Of a DNA stretch of 38,222 nt, positions 17,249 through 25,100 are shown piece after piece (position 1 is the stretch's first letter; each line of letters starts with the position of its first letter). Source of the DNA: a virus. The notes beneath the pieces were generated by a model. It saw only the letters and a list, made by a program, of their open reading frames with translations. It had not been told where the DNA came from and did no database searches. Both the position numbers and the translations under genes were made by a program. The stretch is taken from the IMG/VR virus record IMGVR_UViG_3300047510_001854, positions 1 through 38,222 of that record. One strand, 5' to 3'.

Positions 17249-18175
17249 TTAAAACTCCACGGTTAATTTCTCTACGTCTTTGCGCTCGGCATAAACAATA
17301 TAGAAGTAATCCATATTGCCCCCGTTACCGTTAACGTAAACGCTGCCGCTGTCTACCGCCTCAACATAAAGCTCCTTAAATGATCCAATAGGAGTTAGCT
17401 GAACTGAAATAGAGTTCCAATCAACTAGCGCGACCCAATAATCGGGTAATTTAATCTCTCGCCCACGCCCACGCCCGCGCACGTACACGCCATTTTCTGG
17501 GCCTTCCAAGCAGGCATATTGTAACTTCATTCCCTCTTTAGTCGGGTGGTCAATTAGGAACGCCTTTGTTTGCGCTGCTAAGTGTCCATTAACTGTTGTA
17601 TTAACGCCAATTGTAACTAAGCTGCCTGTATCGGTTATTGAAGAATTGCCAACTGCTGTTGTTGAACTAAATTTCGCAACTGTATTAGTTGTTCCTGAGA
17701 TGGTCCCTGCTCCACTTGTTCCGCTTGTGCCAGCCGCGCCGCTTGCTCCGCTTGTGCCACTAGTGCCAGTTGTGCCGCTAGTTCCAGCCGCGCCAGTTGC
17801 ACCGTTTGTACCGCTAGTGCCAGTTGTGCCGCTAGTTCCAGCCGCGCCAGTTGCACCGTTTGTACCGCTAGTGCCAGTTGTGCCGCTAGTTCCAGCCGCG
17901 CCAGTTGCACCGTTTGTACCGCTAGTGCCAGTTGTGCCGCTAGTTCCAGCCGCGCCAGTTGCACCGTTTGTACCGCTAGTGCCTGAAGAACCACTTATAC
18001 CAGTAGTACCGCTTGTTCCGGTTGTGCCGCTGGTTCCACTAGTTCCAACTACTCCACTTGTCCCACTTGTACCATGGGTTCCCGTGGAAGATCCACTAGT
18101 ACCGCTTGTGCCTGCGGTGCCTGTTGCACCTTGTGGACCTACTAAGCCTGCTGGAACTAAAGTAGAAAGATTCAT
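17249..18175 (-). CDS. Collagen-like tail fibre protein
   Basis: A 308-aa protein. N-terminal MNLSTLVPAGLVGPQGATG is almost the same as the N-terminus of the gene starting at 20467, suggesting a common attachment module. Residues about 20-165 are Gly-X-Y collagen-like repeats dominated by GTS, GTT, GTN, GAT and GAA, with four copies of an 18-residue unit. The C-terminal domain has KAFLIDHPTKEGMKLQYACL, EGPENGVYVRGR and DYWVALVDWNSISVQLTP, a domain I associate with phage fibre C-termini (the PENGVYVRG pattern). It ends in a short beta segment. Probably trimeric and elongated. Fibre role is inferred from architecture. Confidence 0.8.
   Translation of the reverse strand: MNLSTLVPAGLVGPQGATGTAGTSGTSGSSTGTHGTSGTSGVVGTSGTSGTTGTSGTTGISGSSGTSGTNGATGAAGTSGTTGTSGTNGATGAAGTSGTTGTSGTNGATGAAGTSGTTGTSGTNGATGAAGTSGTTGTSGTSGASGAAGTSGTSGAGTISGTTNTVAKFSSTTAVGNSSITDTGSLVTIGVNTTVNGHLAAQTKAFLIDHPTKEGMKLQYACLEGPENGVYVRGRGRGREIKLPDYWVALVDWNSISVQLTPIGSFKELYVEAVDSGSVYVNGNGGNMDYFYIVYAERKDVEKLTVEF
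17757..17972 (-). repeat. Four tandem 54-bp repeats inside the collagen-like fibre gene
   Basis: Four consecutive 54-bp units begin at 17757, 17811, 17865 and 17919; the first differs at one base and the rest are identical by eye. They encode the 18-residue Gly-X-Y segment beginning GTSGTNGATG. Such tandem repeats allow length variation of the collagen stalk by recombination. Confidence 0.9.
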
Positions 18176-18176
18176 A

Positions 18177-18425
18177 TTACATTGGTGTTAATCCAACACT
18201 AGTAGCGATGCTTTGATAAAATGGACCATCGTCAGTCCAGTTCTGACATTGTTGCTCTGTGACATCAACAATCATAGAAGACACTTCTTCATTATTGGCC
18301 CATAAATGGCATCCAGCTTTTGCAGCATTATTGCTATATGTCACCCAGCGAACTTCAAAAATATTGGCTTGTTTTTGACCATCTTTTGTCCAAACCGTTA
18401 TTGGGACTATGTACATTCCATTCAT
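18177..18425 (-). CDS. Small fibre-region protein, unknown function
   Basis: An 82-aa protein, MNGMYIVPITVWTKDGQK at the N-terminus and VDVTEQQCQNWTDDGPFY near the C-terminus. No signal peptide or membrane segment. No Shine-Dalgarno is visible before its ATG; the AT-rich sequence upstream (AATATAAATT) may suffice. It sits two bases before the collagen-like fibre gene. An accessory or chaperone role for that fibre is plausible but unproven; the family is unrecognised. Confidence 0.55.
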   Translation of the reverse strand: MNGMYIVPITVWTKDGQKQANIFEVRWVTYSNNAAKAGCHLWANNEEVSSMIVDVTEQQCQNWTDDGPFYQSIATSVGLTPM

Positions 18426-18441
18426 AATTTATATTAATTTT

Positions 18442-19056
18442 TTATATAGGATTATCTCCTATTTCTTTACTAGAGATCCGTAGAGTATCCAATTGATTTG
18501 GAAGTCCTGCGCTGCCAGCGCCCCAATATAAACGGGTTGCTTGAACAGTACTTGTACTGTTAGTTCGCGTAAATTGAGGCGAAGCTGGTCTGGTAGCTGT
18601 ATTTGCATAATAAACGTTGACTATAGCATTTGAACCCGTTCCTTTTTTATATTGGACCCATGCATATTTAATAGTTTGATATAAAAGCTCTCCGCCAGGA
18701 AATACATCAAACCCTTGCCCAAGATACCTTGTATTGTTTGGCCCCCAATTTCCAAACGCAATCAATGTACCAACACTCCCCTGTATTTGAAATGCATAAT
18801 TGTAATAATTCGCTATATAAAATTTAGCAAAAACCCATAATTCATCTTGACCTGGGAAATCAATAAATGCATAATTATTAGTGCTATTTACTCGCAACGA
18901 TCTGGTCCCTGCTAATGGTGATGTTGCACTGTTTGAAACATTCCAATAGGTCCACCCTGCTTTTGGAGAAGCTGTTTCAAAATCATCTTCAAAAATATAC
19001 CTTGGCTCCGTTATAATTTTAGGCCCTTTATTGAAATTACGTAAATGCAAAAGCAT
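18442..19056 (-). CDS. Putative jelly-roll receptor-binding protein
   Basis: A 204-aa protein with the start chosen at the ATG (19056) two bases after the previous stop; an upstream in-frame start would overlap that gene. FNKGPKIITEPRYIFEDDFE recalls the N-terminus of the LamG paralogues (GPKIVTDN), so the shared segment may be a common attachment element. The rest is beta-rich with FIDFPGQDELWVFAKFYI, TLIAFGNWGPNNTR and ATRLYWGAGSAGLPNQLDTL, compatible with a concanavalin-like lectin or lyase-like jelly roll. No catalytic motif was recognised. Carbohydrate binding is inferred. Confidence 0.55.
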   Translation of the reverse strand: MLLHLRNFNKGPKIITEPRYIFEDDFETASPKAGWTYWNVSNSATSPLAGTRSLRVNSTNNYAFIDFPGQDELWVFAKFYIANYYNYAFQIQGSVGTLIAFGNWGPNNTRYLGQGFDVFPGGELLYQTIKYAWVQYKKGTGSNAIVNVYYANTATRPASPQFTRTNSTSTVQATRLYWGAGSAGLPNQLDTLRISSKEIGDNPI

Positions 19057-19057
19057 A

Positions 19058-20467
19058 TTAAGCGATAACTCCTTTGATAATAGCAAACGCAATTACAATT
19101 GCTTGTGAAAGTGCGCCAGCAGAACGATTTACTACAGAAATTTGAAATGATCCAGCGGCATTTCCACCAGCTATTAAATCATAATCATAAATATTTGTAT
19201 AACCTGATTTAAGATTTAAAACCACTAAATCACCAGCAGCCATTGCGCTATTAGTAACTGTAAATGTTACACCCGCTCCCGCAGCCAATTCTGCGGAATT
19301 CATTGTGATTGCGCCGCAAGCTTTATTGAGCGTAACGCCAGTTGATTTTGACGTTAGCTGCGTAACTGCTCCTCCTGCTCCAGTAGAATAGCCTATTCCT
19401 AGCGTACCAGAATTAGATAAAATAGCCCCAGAAGATACAATATTTTTAGCAACGCCAATTCCTCCGCTAACTACTACTGCGCCACCTGTTGATGTAGTCG
19501 TATCTGTAGTGTTTGTAAAAGAAACGCTTCCGCTTGCACTAAGTGTCGTGATTCCTGTTAACGCCAACATTGTAGCGCCAAGCGCGACAGAGTTTGTTCC
19601 AATCGTTATATTGGATGGCGTTGGATCTCCATAAATTAAGTAAACGCTTCCAGTATAATACCAATTTAATTGCAGTCTGCCTGCACTTGGAATTGTTACT
19701 GTAGTGATTGTAGTGTTTGTGGCTACAGAATAAGATGATGGAATCGTAAGAATATGGCTTGCTGCATCAGTATTAGTAACCAATAAAGAAAACCATTGAT
19801 CTGCACTTGGAGTAGAGCTAAAAGTAAAAGTAGAATCAACAGCAATACTTTTTGTATTTAAAGCTTTGCTAGTGTCAATGGCTAAAGCTGCAATTGCATT
19901 TGCTGTCGTAACACTAGCCCCATTAATCGTCGCTATGCCAGTTGCAGTCAACGCCCCAGTAGAAACTGAAGATGGAGTAATGGCACCAAGAGAAAGTGAA
20001 ATTGCCGCTGTGGTATTTGGATTAGTGACGGTTCCAGAAACTCCATTTGCGGTTGTGACTGAAACACTTGTAACTGTTCCGCTATTACCCCCTAGTTCAG
20101 CGATAAAATCAACTTTCCATCCAATGGTCGCATCAATATAAGTCAAACTAATAACCGCCGAGATATCGCATACTAAATCTTCACTCAAGCTATCTATTTT
20201 AGAACCATTTCTTGCAATGGTTAAATTATTTGTGGGCCAAGTTCCCTCGCCATCATTTATTTCTATGTAATATCCAGCAGCAGGAGAAGCTGGCAATGTA
20301 ACAGCAAAAGCTCCAGAAGAAGTATCGGCAATTACTCTATCTCCATTGGCGGCGGCATAATTTGATGTTTTTACCGTCCAAGATGGAACGTTGCCACTAG
20401 TACCGCTAGTTCCAGCGGCGCCCTGTTGACCCGTTAAACCAACTGGAAATAGTGAAGTTAAGTTCAT
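19058..20467 (-). CDS. Tail fibre protein with short collagen-like neck
   Basis: A 469-aa protein. The N-terminus MNLTSLFPVGLTGQQGAAG is paralogous to that of the gene starting at 18175. A short collagen-like GTSGTSGN follows. Residues about 30-130 form the WTVKTSNYAAANGDRVIADT domain, also present at the C-terminus of the 1570-aa collagen-like protein. The remainder has repeated beta-helix-like strands (GALTATGIATINGASVTTAN, then GVAKNIVSSGAILSNSGTLG) ending in a compact domain with LVVLNLKSGYTNIYDYDLIAGG. It is probably an elongated trimeric fibre. Confidence 0.7.
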   Translation of the reverse strand: MNLTSLFPVGLTGQQGAAGTSGTSGNVPSWTVKTSNYAAANGDRVIADTSSGAFAVTLPASPAAGYYIEINDGEGTWPTNNLTIARNGSKIDSLSEDLVCDISAVISLTYIDATIGWKVDFIAELGGNSGTVTSVSVTTANGVSGTVTNPNTTAAISLSLGAITPSSVSTGALTATGIATINGASVTTANAIAALAIDTSKALNTKSIAVDSTFTFSSTPSADQWFSLLVTNTDAASHILTIPSSYSVATNTTITTVTIPSAGRLQLNWYYTGSVYLIYGDPTPSNITIGTNSVALGATMLALTGITTLSASGSVSFTNTTDTTTSTGGAVVVSGGIGVAKNIVSSGAILSNSGTLGIGYSTGAGGAVTQLTSKSTGVTLNKACGAITMNSAELAAGAGVTFTVTNSAMAAGDLVVLNLKSGYTNIYDYDLIAGGNAAGSFQISVVNRSAGALSQAIVIAFAIIKGVIA

Positions 20468-20479
20468 TTTTTAAAAAAA

Positions 20480-20824
20480 TTAATTCTCTAAAACCCAGTT
20501 TAAATTATTTTCATCCCAATTATATACATTCCCATCATTAGGATATGGAACTGGAGCCTTCCAATTTAAATTTTCTTCGTCAAATAGCCAAGATAAAAAC
20601 GGCTGTGGAGGTATGAAGGCATCACGAATTTCATCGTAACGATAGCCGATTCCAGCAAATCGTTTGCGAATATTTCCATTGTATGAAGTACGAACGCATT
20701 TTTGTTTACGAAAATTACCGTACCATTCTTCTGGAGTAAGGTTTTCAATTAATTCATTCTCATCAATACCAACTATAACTTCAGTAACAACATTATTACT
20801 ATCTAAAAAAGCATAATGAGCCAT
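20480..20824 (-). CDS. Small conserved phage protein in fibre array
   Basis: A 114-aa protein: MAHYAFLDSNNVVTEVIVGI, then RTSYNGNIRKRFAGIGYRYD, DAFIPPQPFLSW and the acidic Trp-rich ending. I recall close relatives in cyanophage-like and other aquatic phages (the pattern TSYNGNIRKNYAGIGYTYD and PPKPFPSW), so the gene is probably real and conserved. Its molecular function is not established as far as I know. The location between adhesin genes suggests an association with tail fibres or particle assembly. Confidence 0.7.
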   Translation of the reverse strand: MAHYAFLDSNNVVTEVIVGIDENELIENLTPEEWYGNFRKQKCVRTSYNGNIRKRFAGIGYRYDEIRDAFIPPQPFLSWLFDEENLNWKAPVPYPNDGNVYNWDENNLNWVLEN

Positions 20825-20829
20825 AATAT

Positions 20830-21759
20830 TTAAAATGTTATTGTTCCAGTGCCTCCGGTAACTGAAAGGACTGTATATGCTCCATCTGTTGCTGTAGATG
20901 CAGTTAAACCAGCGCCAATATTTACTGTTCCTAAAAATCTAAGAATAACGATGCCGCTACCTCCATTGCCTCCACTCCCAGTGGCAAAAACAGGAGAGGT
21001 CGCCAAATTGCCTCCACCGCCACCACCTCCAGTATTAGCTGAACCACTAAATCCGCTTAAATTTACATTTCCATTTGCTCCCGCACCCCCACCTCCAGCA
21101 CCACCACTAGATGCAGTTTGTGTAGTTCTGGAGTCATAGCCTCCACCACCGCCACCAGCGCGAGTAATTGACGTTCCAGTTATTGACGAAGCGCTGCCAT
21201 TTCCTCCCGAACCTGGACCAGATGCACTTCCATTAGCTCCACCTGCACTAGCTCCACCACCGCCACCACCTCTGCCGCCAGATCCTGCGTTATATCCATT
21301 GCCACCATTATATCCTTGTCCAGAAGATGCAATTCCGCCAGAAGTATTAGCTCCACTATCACTTGCTCCACCACCACCGCCCGAACCACCATTTAAGCCA
21401 TTTGTTATTGTTTTGGCTCCACCTCCGCCTCCGTCAGAAATTATTGTTGAAAAAACACTATTTGATCCCGTAGCTCCATTATTTCCTACATCTCCACTGC
21501 CTCCTATTCCTCCGCTACCTCCAGCGCCAACAGTAACAGTTATGGCTTGATTGCGCTGCACCGTTAAAGTTCCAGTTCTATATCCACCTGCGCCCCCGCC
21601 TCCACTTCTAGATGTGCCGCCACCTCCGCCACCTGCAACAACAAGATACTCAACATTCAAGGCAGTGCGCCGAGAAGGAACAGTGACTGTACCTGATCCT
21701 TGCCCAATCCACTCCGACACTTGACTTGCTGATAAACCTTTTAAAAATTGCCTGCTCAT
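20830..21759 (-). CDS. Glycine-rich adhesin-like protein
   Basis: A 309-aa protein beginning at the ATG at 21759 (a TTG six bases upstream overlaps the previous gene and is not needed). After a short N-terminal MSRQFLKGLSASQVSEWIGQ helix and a strand LNVEYLVVAGGGGGG, residues 45-260 are Gly-rich with Gly4-Gly7 tracts broken by Ser, Ala and Asn. A C-terminal GGNGGSGIVILRF and a beta segment close the protein. The VVAGGGGGG... GGSGIVI pattern marks a known glycine-rich phage domain. Glycine-rich polyglycine-II sandwiches form the tip adhesin gp38 of phage S16, so a host-recognition role is plausible by analogy. Confidence 0.7.
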   Translation of the reverse strand: MSRQFLKGLSASQVSEWIGQGSGTVTVPSRRTALNVEYLVVAGGGGGGTSRSGGGGAGGYRTGTLTVQRNQAITVTVGAGGSGGIGGSGDVGNNGATGSNSVFSTIISDGGGGGAKTITNGLNGGSGGGGGASDSGANTSGGIASSGQGYNGGNGYNAGSGGRGGGGGGASAGGANGSASGPGSGGNGSASSITGTSITRAGGGGGGYDSRTTQTASSGGAGGGGAGANGNVNLSGFSGSANTGGGGGGGNLATSPVFATGSGGNGGSGIVILRFLGTVNIGAGLTASTATDGAYTVLSVTGGTGTITF

Positions 21760-21761
21760 AA

Positions 21762-22124
21762 TCAACTAATACGATTTACATATCCCGTAATTATAATTTT
21801 ATTTGTTGTTCCTGCGTATGCTCTTACTGTTGATGCGGCTGAACCTGTACCTGTTAAAATCAAACCAGGAACAACTAACGTTAGCCCAGAAGTTGCTGGA
21901 ATACTAAGTTTAATTGTATCGTCAGGATCTGTTGTCCCGCCAAATTCAATTGTTAATGTTATTGCTGAAGTATCGGAATTATAAGCGTAAAGCCAAATCT
22001 CATCTATAATTGAAGACGAAGTGTCTGTCGCATGTATTGTTGTGCCTGCGCTTGCTGTCGCAGCTACTTTAATCCCACGACCATTTGTGCTGCCAGATAA
22101 TTTGAGTTTTGAAAATGAAGCCAT
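21762..22124 (-). CDS. Small beta-sandwich phage structural protein
   Basis: A 120-aa protein: MASFSKLKLSGSTNGRGIKV, then TIHATDTSSSIIDEIWLYAY, then LTIEFGGTTDPDDTIKLSI and LTLVVPGLILTG, ending IIITGYVNRIS. The alternating strands form one beta-sandwich. I recall the pattern (SGSTNGRPI, EIWLYA, GGTT.PDD, GYVNRI) as a common phage structural protein of unknown role, sometimes near baseplates or fibres. It lies one base from the 1570-aa collagen gene's stop codon. A tail-surface or spike-base role is inference. Confidence 0.65.
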   Translation of the reverse strand: MASFSKLKLSGSTNGRGIKVAATASAGTTIHATDTSSSIIDEIWLYAYNSDTSAITLTIEFGGTTDPDDTIKLSIPATSGLTLVVPGLILTGTGSAASTVRAYAGTTNKIIITGYVNRIS

Positions 22125-22125
22125 T

Positions 22126-25100
22126 TTAAGAAAATACTTGTGCTGCTAAAACATAATCTGAAGAAACTGAACTTAAGTTTACCCCGCCCAATTCTGATAT
22201 AAAATCAACTTTCCAACCTATCGTTGCATCAACATAAGTAAGACCTAGTGTTGCAGAATAGTTGCAAACTAAATTTTCCGCTAAACTACTTATATTACTG
22301 CCATTTCGGGCAATTGTCAAATTATTTGCGCCCCATGTTCCTTCAGGATCATTTATCTCAATGTAGTTTGCTGCTGATGGAGAGCTTGGTAATGTAATCG
22401 TGAAAGAGCCAGCAGAAGTGTCTGCTAGTATTCTGTCTGAGTTTACGGCAGTGTAATTGGATGTTTTTACTGTCCAAACTGGCATTAAGCCGCTGGTTCC
22501 GCTGCTACCAGTTGTGCCGCTAGTGCCATTTACGCCGCTGGTTCCGTTAATGCCACTAGTACCAGTTGTGCCGCTAGTACCGTTAGCGCCTGCTGCGCCG
22601 TTTGTGCCGCTACTACCGCTAGTGCCAGTCGTACCGCTTGTGCCGTTAGCGCCATTCGCACCGCTAGTGCCACTGCTACCGCTAGTGCCAGTTGTACCGC
22701 TAGTACCGTTTAGGCCGCTTGTGCCGTTGGCGCCTGCTGCGCCGTTTGTGCCGCTACTACCGCTAGTGCCAGTTGTGCCGCTAGTACCGTTAGCGCCTGC
22801 TGCGCCGTTTGTGCCGCTACTACCGCTAGTGCCAGTCGTACCGCTTGTGCCGTTAGCGCCATTCGCACCGCTAGTGCCACTGCTACCGCTAGTGCCAGTT
22901 GTACCGCTAGTACCGTTTAGGCCGCTTGTGCCGTTGGCGCCTGCTGCGCCGTTTGTGCCGCTACTACCGCTAGTGCCAGTTGTGCCGCTAGTACCGTTAG
23001 CGCCTGCTGCGCCGTTTGTGCCGCTACTACCGCTAGTGCCAGTCGTACCGCTTGTGCCGTTAGCACCATTCGCACCGCTAGTGCCACTGCTACCGCTAGT
23101 GCCAGTTGTACCGCTAGTACCGTTTAGGCCGCTTGTGCCGTTGGCGCCTGCTGCGCCGTTTGTGCCGCTACTACCGCTAGTGCCAGTCGTACCGCTTGTG
23201 CCGTTAGCACCATTCGCACCGCTAGTGCCACTGCTGCCGCTAGTGCCAGTTGTGCCGCTGGTGCCGTTAATCCCGCTTGTACCTGACGAACCGCTAGTAC
23301 CTTCTGTGCCGCTAGTGCCTGAAGATCCACTTGCGCCACTACTTCCTGTCGCACCACTAGTGCCTGAAGATCCACTTGTTCCTTCTGTACCACTAGTACC
23401 GGAAGAGCCGCTCGCTCCGCTACTTCCTGTTGCGCCGCTTGTGCCTGAAGAGCCGCTAGTGCCTTCTGTTCCACTAGTGCCAGTTGTACCGCTTGTTCCT
23501 CCTGTGCCAGAAGAACCGCTAGTTCCATTAATTCCAGATGTTCCGCCAACAGCAACGTTCCAAGTGTTTCCGTCGCTTATTAATGTTACTGCCTCATATT
23601 GATCTAAAACATAAGTATCATTTCCATCAATTTGACCAAGAGAAGTCCCATCAATTGTTAATGCGCCAGAACCTTTATTCTTTACTGTGAACTCTCTGCC
23701 AAGATTTGAGGAGGCGCTGATTAAAGTGAAAGTGATTGGCGAGCTTGAATTTCCAACAATTACATTGTCATCAACAGTAATTTGGTAAGAAGATGTTTTG
23801 ACATCAACGTTTCTAACTAAGCCCTCGAAAGACAAAGTGTCGCCAACAGAAAACGCGCCAGAAACATAGCTTTGGCCCGTGCCGTTTAATCTGATAGTGT
23901 CAGTATTAAACCAAACGCCGCTACCAGAATGGTAAGAGATAATTTGGCCTTCTTGTTTATTGATGATTCTGACATCGTGAATTTCATTAAGCTCATAACC
24001 ATTTTGAACTTTAACAAGAATTTCGCCAGCAGTAACATGGCTTCTAACGCAATAGCCAACAAACACTCCGTGATCTGGAGCAATTGGTTTTCCAGTTTGA
24101 TACTCTCCAGAATTTACAGTTGAAAGCCAAAGGGCAGTTCCAGCAGGAATCAAAGATGTATCTAGACCTTTTAATACGCCTTCAAGAATAACATAGCCAT
24201 CTGCACCAGCAGCGATGCTTTCTGCTGTGTAGCCAAAAGTTTTTGAAGAGGCCATTTCATATCCAGCAAAAGCTTTTTCGACTGCAATTTTATTTCCTTG
24301 TGATCCACTTACGTAAACAACAGTGCCCTTTACCAGAGTTCCTGTTGTTGGGTTTGTTACATATTGATATAAATGCTGCCCAACATCTAAATCAACATTA
24401 CCGCCAAGTAAACCAAGAGAAAGAGTGCCTTTGCCCGCATTCCAATTTAATTCGCCAACTTCAACAACATCAGATACTCCAGTATTAAATAAAATTTCAT
24501 CTGTTTTTACAGAGCCTGATACTACAATATAATTTCCTGATTGATACGCGATGCTTTCGTCAATACCTCCATTGTCTGTATATTTTGGAATATAATTAGC
24601 TTCACCAGATACAGCTAATACATTTCCGCTTGTGCCGCTGGAGCCAGTTAAACCGCTGGAGCCGCTAGTGCCTTCGGTGCCGCTAGTGCCTGATGAACCG
24701 CTAGTACCTTCTGTGCCGCTGCTGCCTGACGAGCCGCTGGTGCCAGTTGTGCCGCTGGTGCCATTGATGCCGCTTGTACCAGATGAACCGCTAGTGCCTT
24801 CTGTACCGCTGGTGCCACTAGTACCTTCAGTACCGCTGCTGCCTGATGAACCACTAGTACCATCAATGCCGCTAGTGCCTTCTGTACCGCTGCTGCCTGA
24901 TGAACCGCTAGTGCCAGTTGTGCCACTAGTGCCAGTTGTGCCGCTTGTACCGCTAGTGCCTTCTGTGCCGCTTGTACCGCTAGTACCTTCTGTGCCGCTG
25001 CTACCTGACGAGCCGCTAGTACCTTCTGTACCACTGCTCCCTGACGAGCCGCTAGTGCCAGTTGTGCCACTGGTACCGTTGATGCCGCTAGTACCTGACG

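Noticed and set aside
17757-17972. CRISPR-like regularly spaced repeats
   Set aside because: The repeats are contiguous, coding, of a 54-bp period with no unique spacers, and encode collagen-like residues in the fibre frame.
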